From Dysosmobacter sp. Marseille-Q4140 (GTDB lineage: Bacteria > Bacillota > Clostridia > Oscillospirales > Oscillospiraceae): a DNA stretch of 64,000 nt. Each line of letters opens with the position of its first letter. The first letter of the stretch is position 1. Both the position numbers and the translations under genes were made by a program. The notes beneath the pieces are model-generated. The model did no database searches, was not told the origin of the DNA, and worked only from the letters and a program-made list of their open reading frames with translations. Shown piece by piece: positions 25,160-32,411 of this stretch. The stretch covers positions 806,001 to 870,000 of the forward strand of contig CP073694.1 in assembly GCA_018228705.1 (NCBI GenBank), given 5' to 3'.

Positions 25160-26205
25160 TTCATACCTCCTAGTACCATGCCCCGTACCGGGGCGCTCCG
25201 CTCCAGCTCACGGTGAAGCATCTGTACCGCCTCAAAGATCTCCGGGTCATTTCGAAAGCTTTCCATTCGCATGTGATCCTCGAAGAATACCTGCTCTCCA
25301 TTCGCTTCCCGGAGGAAGTCGACAGTAGCAACACCGTCTTTTGTAACGCCCAGCCGCTTTTCCGATCGGGTGCTGTCCCGATAGCGGCGGACCGCCTCCT
25401 CCAGCGTCAAGTCCCGGTGGATCTGCTCATCCGGCGTATTGCAGTCTGTCATCACGAACCAGGCGTAGGTATGGAGACGTTCGGGATCGGCGGCATCCCG
25501 GAGCGCCTGTTTCCCGACCTCCGTCAAACCGTAATTACAGTCCCGCCGGGGATTATCCTCTCCTGCAAAATCCAGCAGGAGATCATCCACTGCTTTCCGC
25601 ACCGCGGGATCATCCGTCAGCGTCTCATAGCGGAAACCGGTGGTAGCCTGATACGGAAGTTCCTCCCGAATGGTGCCCAGGTATTTTTGAGCATCTGTGA
25701 AGGTCTGTTCCTCACCGCTGGCATAGGTCACCCGGCCTACCAGCGCCTCCTTTTGCGTCATTCGCTGCTGGCGCAGGTCGTAACAGTAAAGATAGCCCTG
25801 ATAATGGCCCGGCAGCGGGGTGCAGCGCAGGCAGTAGCGGTAGTGCTCCGTTTCCGCAATGTAGCCGCAGGTGGCGCCCTTATCCTCGATGGCACCGCCA
25901 TGTCCGTCGCAATAGGACCGCATGGTCTTTAGATCCCTGAGAGGACCGCTGCGGCGCAGTTCGTCCACGACCATCTGGAGTTCCTCCCGAAACTCCGGGG
26001 TATTGAAGTGATCCCCATTGTGTTGCCACCAGCTGCTCCAGAACTCCTGGCCCCCGTGGCCGAAGTCCATCCTCAGATGGCCAACGGTACCAAGGGAACG
26101 ATCTTCACCTTCTTCCATCTGGGAATAGAAAAGGCCCGCCTCCTCAACGGAAGCGGGCCTCAGCTGAATATTCAATTTGCTCTGCTGGGCAGGCTTCTGT
26201 TTCAT
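25156..26205 (-). CDS. conserved ICE hypothetical protein, first gene of leftward run
   Basis: 349 residues. Recognisable pieces: RMDFGHGGQEFWSSWWQH, YCYDLRQQRMTQ, and a C-terminal LEEAVRRYRDSTRSEKRLG segment that resembles the helical unit of YodL/LPD-type ICE proteins. No catalytic motif seen. I prefer ATG 26205, which has AAGGAG upstream, over 26250. It is the first gene of the leftward run after the intergenic region 26206-26434, and its last codons encode GGAGGT for the DUF4314 gene. Confidence 0.6.
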   Translation of the reverse strand: MKQKPAQQSKLNIQLRPASVEEAGLFYSQMEEGEDRSLGTVGHLRMDFGHGGQEFWSSWWQHNGDHFNTPEFREELQMVVDELRRSGPLRDLKTMRSYCDGHGGAIEDKGATCGYIAETEHYRYCLRCTPLPGHYQGYLYCYDLRQQRMTQKEALVGRVTYASGEEQTFTDAQKYLGTIREELPYQATTGFRYETLTDDPAVRKAVDDLLLDFAGEDNPRRDCNYGLTEVGKQALRDAADPERLHTYAWFVMTDCNTPDEQIHRDLTLEEAVRRYRDSTRSEKRLGVTKDGVATVDFLREANGEQVFFEDHMRMESFRNDPEIFEAVQMLHRELERSAPVRGMVLGGMK

Positions 26206-26434
26206 TCCTTTCATCTCCTTTTGTTTCTTGGTAAGTTCACAACATACCATTATTAGGATGGAATAGCTAGTAGATTTTCTTGTTGATTTATTTTTCCTTG
26301 CTTATATAACCCAATATTTTTCATCACAATTCAGTAAATTTTTCCCAACCGTGCTGATAAACTAAAAGTAGGTCACGCTTGTTCATTATCGAATTTAATG
26401 TGTTTAATTGACATTATGAGGAGAATCTTGTAAG
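26206..26434. other. AT-rich divergent intergenic region
   Basis: 229 bases, distinctly AT-richer than its surroundings, between the leftward ICE run and the rightward gene at 26435. It must contain divergent promoters. A possible rightward one is TTGTTC with TTTAAT about 18 bases later just before the gene; I see no clear leftward consensus. Confidence 0.4.
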
Positions 26435-27664
26435 ATGATGGCAGAAAAAAGTATTCTTTGGAATCACTTTGGAAGTGAATGGTATATGAGCAAAAAGAAA
26501 AAGGGTGGCCTTAGCACAATACAAAACATATGGAAATGGGTTGAACGCATAGTAGGCATCGTGACAATATTAGGCTGCCTCGTTGCTGTTGTATGTTATA
26601 TCAATACCTTGCGAAATGACATCGATTATTTAACCGACAAGATCGATGCTCAAAATACTCAAATTAGCTCTTTGGAATCTTCTTTACGTGAAGAAATCCA
26701 TCAAGTGTCCCAAGACATGGACTCTTTTTCCGATGACATGTCATCTGTCAAGGAGATCATTACGGCACTCAGTGTGAAAGTTTTTGATTACCGTCCTACA
26801 GTTTTTTTCGCCAGTGCAATTACCAGCACCTACGATGGCGTAGATGCTCCATACTCCAGTGAATCCCCTCAGATCAGTGCCATGAGTTATGTAGTCTATA
26901 GCGCCAGTAATCCTGAGCGGGAATATACAGCCGCTGAGGTTGCGGAACAGCCGCTCCTGCTTCCCTATACGGAAAACGGGAATGAAGTATACTTCTACGG
27001 CCAGCTAGATTCAGCAGGGAATTGGGACGGAAGATGTATCGTCAACATTTATGACGGAAATGTCTTGCAACTAATAACGGATGCCATGTATGACGGCGGA
27101 ACGCTTCTCTCCTGTAAGCAGGCATTCCCTGATACTGTAACGAGTGGAGAAGATGTATGGGTCATCTCAGAACGGAAAGTCGAAGATGGCTTCAGTACTG
27201 GCGAAACATATCGTTATTTTCGTTCTGATGATTATGCAAAGTCCTTTAGTCTGGATAATGTGGAGCCCGATGATATTCTTAACGTTGATGAATTTTCCGC
27301 TCAAATCACCTCTACATTAGAGGGTTATTACTGCGGAGAAATTTCTGATGGACAATACAATGATGATTCAGGCGATGCATATTTTGTGAAATTCTTTGAG
27401 GATGGGACTGTTCGTACCCTTTATGTAGGTAACTTTAAAGATGGGCAGTTCAACGATCAAACAGGGAATGCCTGGATGATTGGAAAGCTGGAAATAGGAG
27501 CTTCCTATTCCTTCTACCAAGGACCGTTTAAAAACAGTGTTTCGTCGAAAGATCCGCGTTACTGGGAGGAACCTATAAGTACTGATCGCATACAGGAAAT
27601 TTTAAAAGAGTTCGGATTTACATCTGCTGTGAACTTGAATTGGACTGCAGGGTCCTCCATATAA
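26435..27664 (+). CDS. membrane-anchored coiled-coil protein with MORN-like repeats
   Basis: 409 residues. A cytoplasmic basic start (SKKKKGG) leads to one span (IVGIVTILGCLVAVVCYI), then a coiled coil (residues about 65-115, DYLTDKIDAQNTQISSLESS), then a strand-rich domain. Near the end are two or three MORN-like units (YYCGEISDGQYNDDSGDAYF; YVGNFKDGQFNDQTGNAW; YQGPFKNS). Codon use is AT-richer than neighbouring ICE genes and it is read against them with its own terminator, so it looks like a later cargo gene. ATG 26435 follows GAGGAG; ATG 26486 is an alternative. Role unknown. Confidence 0.65.
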   Translation: MMAEKSILWNHFGSEWYMSKKKKGGLSTIQNIWKWVERIVGIVTILGCLVAVVCYINTLRNDIDYLTDKIDAQNTQISSLESSLREEIHQVSQDMDSFSDDMSSVKEIITALSVKVFDYRPTVFFASAITSTYDGVDAPYSSESPQISAMSYVVYSASNPEREYTAAEVAEQPLLLPYTENGNEVYFYGQLDSAGNWDGRCIVNIYDGNVLQLITDAMYDGGTLLSCKQAFPDTVTSGEDVWVISERKVEDGFSTGETYRYFRSDDYAKSFSLDNVEPDDILNVDEFSAQITSTLEGYYCGEISDGQYNDDSGDAYFVKFFEDGTVRTLYVGNFKDGQFNDQTGNAWMIGKLEIGASYSFYQGPFKNSVSSKDPRYWEEPISTDRIQEILKEFGFTSAVNLNWTAGSSI

Positions 27665-27798
27665 AAAGAGAACAATATGTAATCTATCCGCTCAGTGTCG
27701 GCATCAGAAATGCGTGGCGATCAAAATAATCATCTTTAGAGAAATACTTACGCATCCTGTCATTACGTCAAAACTGAATTCTCCAATCTTTCGCAAGT

Positions 27799-27842
27799 AA
27801 AAGGTGTCCTTCAGAATCCTCTTGATTCTGCAGGACATCTTT
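27799..27842. terminator. bidirectional terminator between convergent genes
   Basis: Long imperfect stem AAGGTGTCCTTCAGAATC / GATTCTGCAGGACATCTT ending in TTTT on the plus strand and in CCTTTTAC on the minus strand. It separates the convergent genes at 26435-27664 and 27850-29067. Confidence 0.75.
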
Positions 27843-27849
27843 TAGCATT

Positions 27850-29067
27850 TTACCGGCCTTTAAAATGTAAACGTAGACCTGTTTGTAGATGCTCTTGTGG
27901 TTCTGCTGAGGCTTGCTTCATCACCTCTTTTATTATATTGTCTCCCCTACTTTCTCCTCGAAAAGCAACGTAGCCCCGATTTTTGAAAACGCCGCCTTCA
28001 GCGTTGATCTGCTTTTGTCCGTATGCCTCATAGTCGATAAAATGCACCAGATCTTCGTCCAAGTCGAAGTGTCCGGACTCCCGGATCATGAACTCGCCAT
28101 ATTCTCTCGGAGAATGGATGCCGGGGACAAAATTGAACAGATCCAGGTTTTGGGCCAGAGTGGTCATCTCCGTTGCCGACCTCGGATTTGCCATCTGAAC
28201 AACCGCTTCAAGCTTTGCCCCCTGGTCAACATCCAGCAGTACAATGGCGCTTGCCAGCTTATTCAGATTGTTCAGAGACTCGTGCTCCACATCCAGGCGG
28301 GAATCAATTTCGTTGGGCGCAGTACTTTGGGAGAGGCGAATATGGATATCGTCCTCACTCTCATAGCCGCCTCTTCTAAGCGTCCTCTCCAGACGCTCCC
28401 TGCAGGTGGGAAGGAAAAGCCATGTAGTTGGGGGATTCATGTCGGGGTCCGATTTATGGGTCAGGCCCAGCAGAAAGACACTGTCCCCATCTTGATACAG
28501 GGGGAAATTCCGCCCATCATAGACAGGGCGGAGCTGCATCCCGTTGTCGTAAATCACGCCATACGGTGTGATGGTTCCGTCACCGTCGCCGATCAGCAGC
28601 AGTGCAGTTTCATATCCGTCCACGTTCTCCAGCTCTTCGCTGGAGGCGGAGCCGCCGTTCACATCCAGGAAATGGCGGCGGCCGACCTTCTCCAGATCAG
28701 AGAAGTCAGTGATCACCGTTGTCTCCTCGCAGCAGAACGTCAGGTCGATCAGATGCCTCATATCGAACAGTCCGTATTTGACGGCGGCCGCCTGGAATTT
28801 TGCCTTTTCCTGCGCGTCAAAGCTGTCCAGCCTTTTGGCGAGGTAGTCCATCTCATCGAGGTTAATCGCCACTTTCTCCAGCCGCTTGAGGATCGGCCAG
28901 TCTCCGCAGACCTCATCCACCCGGCAGTCCCGCTCCACCGGATCTCCCAGGCCCATGCTCTGGAGCATATTAACCACATTGGGATAGTCCTCTTCCCTGA
29001 TTGGGAAGGAAATGGTGGCCTGTCCGTATTCCGGTGCGCTTGCGTTGCTGACTACGGTTTGTATCAT
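27850..29067 (-). CDS. ardA: ArdA-family antirestriction protein
   Basis: 405 residues, acidic. It has the full pattern of Firmicute ICE ArdA-type proteins: LDEMDYLAKRLDSFDAQEK, FDMRHLIDLTF, FSDLEKVGRRHFL, AQNLDLFNFVPGIHSPREYG, LDEDLVHFIDYEAYG and KNRGYVAFRG. ArdA proteins are dimeric DNA mimics that inhibit type I restriction-modification during DNA entry. The ATG at 29067 has CAGGAGGAA upstream. Its promoter region is shared with the divergent polymerase operon and includes a LexA box, so it may be SOS-responsive. Confidence 0.8.
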   Translation of the reverse strand: MIQTVVSNASAPEYGQATISFPIREEDYPNVVNMLQSMGLGDPVERDCRVDEVCGDWPILKRLEKVAINLDEMDYLAKRLDSFDAQEKAKFQAAAVKYGLFDMRHLIDLTFCCEETTVITDFSDLEKVGRRHFLDVNGGSASSEELENVDGYETALLLIGDGDGTITPYGVIYDNGMQLRPVYDGRNFPLYQDGDSVFLLGLTHKSDPDMNPPTTWLFLPTCRERLERTLRRGGYESEDDIHIRLSQSTAPNEIDSRLDVEHESLNNLNKLASAIVLLDVDQGAKLEAVVQMANPRSATEMTTLAQNLDLFNFVPGIHSPREYGEFMIRESGHFDLDEDLVHFIDYEAYGQKQINAEGGVFKNRGYVAFRGESRGDNIIKEVMKQASAEPQEHLQTGLRLHFKGR

Positions 29068-29114
29068 GCTTTTCCTCCTGAACTTTCAAATATGATTTCC
29101 CATCCTTTCCCCTC

Positions 29115-29144
29115 TTGAATAGAACACTTGTTCTATTCTACAAT
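29115..29144 (+). promoter_or_regulatory. promoter with LexA (SOS) operator, divergent
   Basis: TTGAAT (29115-29120) and TACAAT (29139-29144) are 18 bases apart. The spacer holds a perfect 10-bp inverted repeat with a 2-base centre (29117-29138), whose core GAACACTTGTTC fits the Gram-positive LexA consensus GAAC-N4-GTTC. On the opposite strand TTGTAG and TATTCA flank the same box, so it could repress both the polymerase operon and ardA. Basis: seen in sequence; LexA binding is inferred. Confidence 0.82.
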
Positions 29145-29184
29145 AGTGGCAGAACAGCAGAGAAGGAAAAGGAGGGGATGATCC

Positions 29185-30708
29185 GTGGCTGATAAGGTAT
29201 ATCTTGCAATTGACTTGAAGTCTTTCTATGCCTCCGTTGAGTGCGTGGAACGGGGCCTCGATCCCCTCACCACCAACCTCGTTGTGGCAGATCTTTCCCG
29301 CACGGAAAAGACCATCTGCCTCGCTGTGACTCCGGCTCTTAAAGCCTACGGCATTTCCGGCCGGGCGCGGCTTTTCGAGGTCGTGGAGAGGGTAAAGCAG
29401 GTGAACGCGGAGCGGCTGCGGAAAGCACCCGGCCGCACATTTGCTGGCTCATCCACCAATGATCCGGAATTAAAGGCTCACCCGGAGCTGGCGCTGGACT
29501 ACCTGATTGCTCCGCCGCGCATGAAGCTCTATATGGACTACAGCGCCCGCGTCTTTGAGGTCTATCTCAAATATATCGCGCCGGAGGATATCCATCCTTA
29601 CTCCATCGACGAAGTGTTTATGGACATCACTAACTATCTGGGCACTTATGGCCTTACACCAAGGGAACTGGCTCGGAAGATGATCCTGGATGTGCTTCAC
29701 ACGGTGGGGATCACCGCAACTGCCGGTATCGGACCAAATCTCTATCTTTGTAAAGTGGCCATGGACATCATGGCAAAGCACATCAAGCCGGATCAAAACG
29801 GCGTCCGCGTTGCACAGCTCAATGAGTTCACCTACCGCCGGCTGCTCTGGGATCACCGCCCGCTTACCGACTTCTGGCGGGTGGGGCACGGATATGCCAA
29901 GAAACTTGAGGCCCATGGCCTGTATACCATGGGAGATATTGCCCGCTGTTCGGTCGGGAAACCAACGGATTACTACAACGAGAAAATGCTGTACCAGCTC
30001 TTTGGAGTCAATGCAGAACTGCTGATCGACCATGCCTGGGGCTGGGAGCCCTGCACCATTGCAGACATCAAGGCTTACAAACCGGAGTTCAACAGCATCG
30101 GCTCCGGCCAGGTACTGCAGGAGCCGTATTCCTTTTCCAAGGCCAGGCTGGTCGTATCTGAAATGGCGGACCAGCTTGCTCTGGACCTGGTGGATAAGGG
30201 GCTGGTGACCAAGCAGCTGACATTGACCGTGGGATATGACCGGGAAAATCTGCAGGACCCAGAACGTCGGAGGCGGTATCATGGGGCTGTCACCAGAGAT
30301 CCTTATGGCCGGGAGATCCCCAAACATGCCCACGGAACCGCCGATCTGGAAATTGAGACCTCCTCTGCTAAAGCTCTCATCCGCGCGGCTTCCGGCCTTT
30401 TTGATCGGGTCGTGGACCAGGGTTTGCTGATCAGGCGTCTCAACCTCACCGCAGTCCGGGTTCGGTCCGCTGGCAGCGTGGAGGATGACTGCAGCTGTGA
30501 GCAGCTGGATTTGTTTTCGAACTTCGGACCTTCGGCAGAGACACACATGCACCGGGAAGCCGCTCTAACTCGTGAGAAAAAGATTCAAGCTGCTATGCTG
30601 GACATCAAGAAAAAGTACGGAAAGAACGCGATCCTCAAAGGAATGAACCTGGAGGATGGCGCCACCGCCATAGAACGGAACCGCCAGGTGGGAGGGCACC
30701 ATGAGTAG
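29185..30708 (+). CDS. Y-family DNA polymerase (UmuC/YqjW/UvrX type)
   Basis: 507 residues. Catalytic motifs: YLAIDLKSFYASVECVERG (first metal-binding Asp and steric region) and YSIDEVFMD (second acidic pair). A thumb/little-finger region and a C-terminal extension with CSCEQLDLF follow. This is a translesion polymerase of the group that includes B. subtilis YqjW and phage UvrX. Start is GTG at 29185 with AAAGGAGGGG upstream. Together with the LexA box it forms an SOS mutagenesis cassette on the ICE, and the yolD-like gene is coupled behind it. Confidence 0.92.
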   Translation: MADKVYLAIDLKSFYASVECVERGLDPLTTNLVVADLSRTEKTICLAVTPALKAYGISGRARLFEVVERVKQVNAERLRKAPGRTFAGSSTNDPELKAHPELALDYLIAPPRMKLYMDYSARVFEVYLKYIAPEDIHPYSIDEVFMDITNYLGTYGLTPRELARKMILDVLHTVGITATAGIGPNLYLCKVAMDIMAKHIKPDQNGVRVAQLNEFTYRRLLWDHRPLTDFWRVGHGYAKKLEAHGLYTMGDIARCSVGKPTDYYNEKMLYQLFGVNAELLIDHAWGWEPCTIADIKAYKPEFNSIGSGQVLQEPYSFSKARLVVSEMADQLALDLVDKGLVTKQLTLTVGYDRENLQDPERRRRYHGAVTRDPYGREIPKHAHGTADLEIETSSAKALIRAASGLFDRVVDQGLLIRRLNLTAVRVRSAGSVEDDCSCEQLDLFSNFGPSAETHMHREAALTREKKIQAAMLDIKKKYGKNAILKGMNLEDGATAIERNRQVGGHHE

Positions 30709-31144
30709 CGAATACGATGACCTTTTGAACTTGTCACACCATACTTCCACTGTTCAGCCGGCAATGCCCATACAAAACCGGGCAGCGCAATTCGCTCCCT
30801 TTGCAGCCCTGGTTGGCTACGATGCCCTCATTCAGGAGACAACTCGTCTGACTGACCAGAAGGCCGAATTGGACGAATCCGTCAAAGCAGAACTCAATGA
30901 AAAACTCCGGCTTCTTCTGGAGCTCATGCCCCAGCAACCGGAGGTGACGATTACATATTTTCTTCCGGATAGCCGAAAGGCTGGTGGCACATACAGAACC
31001 ACAAGCGGTATTGTTCGAAAGTTTCTCCTCAGTGAAAACTTTCTGGTCATGATGGATGGATCGCAAATTCCGATTGAAGCAATCGCCGCCCTCGACGGAG
31101 CTTGCTTCTCTTTCCTTGAAAAGGGAATGGACTTTGACCTATAG
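30701..31144 (+). CDS. YolD-like protein, partner of Y-family polymerase
   Basis: 147 residues. PAMPIQNRAAQFAPFAALVG is the hallmark start of YolD-like proteins, followed by an acidic helical segment (LTDQKAELDESVKAELNEKL) and a strand-rich C-terminus. YolD-like proteins are encoded next to UvrX/YqjW polymerases and are thought to play a UmuD-like accessory role. It overlaps the polymerase stop by 8 bases. Confidence 0.88.
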   Translation: MSSEYDDLLNLSHHTSTVQPAMPIQNRAAQFAPFAALVGYDALIQETTRLTDQKAELDESVKAELNEKLRLLLELMPQQPEVTITYFLPDSRKAGGTYRTTSGIVRKFLLSENFLVMMDGSQIPIEAIAALDGACFSFLEKGMDFDL

Positions 31145-31157
31145 GCATTGCCTCCGT

Positions 31158-31433
31158 TTACGTTTTCTGCAAATTGGATCTTTCCAGAATCGTCCGAAGA
31201 CAACGGCCATCTTCTCCCCAGCACAGGAAACCATGGGCAGGATAGGGGCAGCCCTCGCATCGAGTAAACTTCCGGCAAATCGGCTTTTGCTCCTTGATTT
31301 CTCGTTGCCTGGGTCTTCTAGGGTGTCTAGGTTTAAAGGTGACATGATATCTACAGATTGAATTCTTTTGCGGCAGACTCTTGGAGACGGAGATTGCGGC
31401 GCCCTTTTTCCCATGACTGCTACATTTTTTCAT
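31158..31433 (-). CDS. small Cys-rich, zinc-ribbon-like protein
   Basis: 91 residues, very basic. Cysteines are grouped as ICRKFTRCEGCPYPAHG then FLCWGEDGRC, which suggests a zinc site; an earlier Cys-His pair lies in SICRYHVTF. The ATG at 31433 has AAGGAGGA upstream, which supports it as real. It converges with the yolD gene, ending 13 bases from it. It may be the last ICE gene on this side. Function unknown. Confidence 0.55.
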   Translation of the reverse strand: MKKCSSHGKKGAAISVSKSLPQKNSICRYHVTFKPRHPRRPRQREIKEQKPICRKFTRCEGCPYPAHGFLCWGEDGRCLRTILERSNLQKT

Positions 31434-31522
31434 TTGTCTTGCTCCTCCTTTTTGATACATGCTTTACGCATCTACGTTTCTGCCAGGCAACACCTCCCTT
31501 TTGGACTTCCTGTTCCTCTTGA

Positions 31523-31574
31523 AATGAAAAAGGGCGCCGGACAGGTGATTCTCTGAAACCACCAATCCGGCGCC
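31523..31574 (-). terminator. leftward terminator
   Basis: Arms GGCGCCGGA (31533-31541) and TCCGGCGCC (31566-31574) with a 24-base loop that holds a small inner stem (GGTG/CACC). On the minus strand CTTTTTC follows. With the terminator at 31593-31635 it insulates the ICE from transcription of the tRNA-Ser genes. Confidence 0.7.
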
Positions 31575-31592
31575 ATAATATTTGTATATGAT

Positions 31593-31635
31593 TTTTGAAA
31601 AAAATAGCGCCCTTTTTGCTCTCAAAAAGGGCGCT
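31593..31635 (-). terminator. strong leftward terminator
   Basis: Perfect 13-bp stem AGCGCCCTTTTTG / CAAAAAGGGCGCT with a 4-base loop (31606-31635), followed on the minus strand by ATTTTTTTC. It shares GCGCC-CTTTTT with the adjacent terminator at 31523-31574. Confidence 0.85.
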
Positions 31636-31740
31636 GGCTTGAGAATTAGCCTTTCTTCCATCAAAAACGCTGTTCAAGTCCCCCCAGTACCTTGAAAACG
31701 CGTCAAGCGATCTATTGGGAAAAAAGCTATTTTTTGAAAG
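31636..31740. other. probable ICE/chromosome junction region
   Basis: About 100 bases without a gene between the ICE-side terminators and the tRNA-Ser terminator. It contains GCTATTTTTT, an inverted partner of AAAAAATAGC near 31600. No tRNA-like repeat of the Ser genes is seen here. The left end of the ICE is outside the window, so the attachment core cannot be defined. Confidence 0.35.
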
Positions 31741-31805
31741 AAAAAAAGCCGCAACACTCTGATACCCTAAGCCTACAGGCCAGGAGATCTAGATTGTTGC
31801 GGCTT
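31741..31805 (-). terminator. terminator of the tRNA-Ser operon
   Basis: Arms AAGCCGCAACA (31746-31756) and TGTTGCGGCTT (31795-31805). On the minus strand it follows the tRNA-Ser(GCU) end and is succeeded by a run of T (TTTTTTTCTTTC). The 38-base loop can fold further. Confidence 0.8.
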
Positions 31806-31807
31806 GA

Positions 31808-31900
31808 TGGCGCAGAAGGAGGGATTTGAACCCTCGCGCCGGTTTTATCCAGCCTACTCCCTTAGCAGGGGAGCCCCTTCGGCCTCTTGGGTACTTCTGC
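31808..31900 (-). tRNA. tRNA-Ser(GCU)
   Basis: 93 bases with encoded CCA. Acceptor GCAGAAG pairs with CTTCTGC; discriminator G. The anticodon arm CTCCC-CTGCTAA-GGGAG gives anticodon GCU (codons AGU/AGC). A long variable arm, as expected for Ser, and the T-arm GGTTCAAATCC are present. Confidence 0.96.
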
Positions 31901-31916
31901 AGATCCATATAAAGTT

Positions 31917-32004
31917 TGGCGGAGAGAGTGGGATTCGAACCCACGGAGACTTTCGCCTCGCCGGTTTTCAAGACCGGTTCCTTCAACCGCTCGGACATCT
32001 CTCC
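31917..32004 (-). tRNA. tRNA-Ser(UGA)
   Basis: 88 bases with encoded CCA. Acceptor GGAGAGA pairs with TCTCTCC; anticodon loop CTTGAAA within CCGGT/ACCGG reads UGA. Long variable arm (GCGAGGCGAAAGTCTC) and T-arm GGTTCGAATCC. It is transcribed first, ahead of tRNA-Ser(GCU), 16 bases apart. Confidence 0.96.
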
Positions 32005-32040
32005 ATAGTGATTTCAGCCCTCTGTCCGAACACTTTTAGT

Positions 32041-32069
32041 ATGATACCAAACCCCCCGCTATTTGTCAA
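32041..32069 (-). promoter_or_regulatory. promoter of tRNA-Ser operon
   Basis: On the minus strand TTGACA (32064-32069), a 17-base spacer and TATCAT (32041-32046), about 37 bases before the first tRNA. This is a near-consensus sigma-A promoter. Confidence 0.88.
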
Positions 32070-32124
32070 CCAAAAATTTCTGGATTCGGCTCTCCTAAAA
32101 TTTTTTATTTTTTCAAAAAAAAGC

Positions 32125-32153
32125 TTGCATTTTCTTTTTTGCTATGCTAGTAT
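32125..32153 (+). promoter_or_regulatory. promoter of tRNA-Pro
   Basis: TTGCAT (32125-32130), 17-base spacer, TAGTAT (32148-32153), 39 bases before the tRNA. Confidence 0.7.
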
Positions 32154-32192
32154 ATGTAAGCTGACTTCAACAAGTACAGCACAAGAGAATAT

Positions 32193-32257
<65 letters not shown>

Positions 32258-32268
<11 letters not shown>

Positions 32269-32303
32269 TCGGAGTATCCTTCGGGATACTCCGATTTTTT
32301 GTT
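32258..32303 (+). repeat. direct repeat, left copy (tRNA-Pro 3' end plus terminator)
   Basis: 46 bases: the last 11 of the tRNA (CACTCGGACCA), the terminator stem and TTTTTTGTT. The right copy at 33829-33875 is identical except for one extra A after CCA. It is a candidate attachment site. Confidence 0.85.
32270..32300 (+). terminator. terminator of tRNA-Pro
   Basis: Stem CGGAGTATCC / GGATACTCCG with a stable TTCG loop, followed by ATTTTTTG. Confidence 0.92.
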
Positions 32304-32411
32304 GCCAATTTGTAAATTTTCTTATGTTGTGGCACAGAAATGTGCGACTTTCGTTGTTTGGGGGCCTGTATGCAGAAGGACTTGTTCCTTACTACATACA
32401 GGAGGGTCCAT

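Noticed and set aside
341..26205. Shared GGMK-like C-terminal tails as a common type IV secretion signal
   Set aside because: In most cases the codons are the Shine-Dalgarno of the overlapping next gene, which explains the likeness without a protein signal. The DUF4313 exception is kept as an observation.
31420..31677. Small leftward frames over the inverted repeats near 31.5 kb
   Set aside because: They run through two terminators and have no ribosome site; coding is unlikely.
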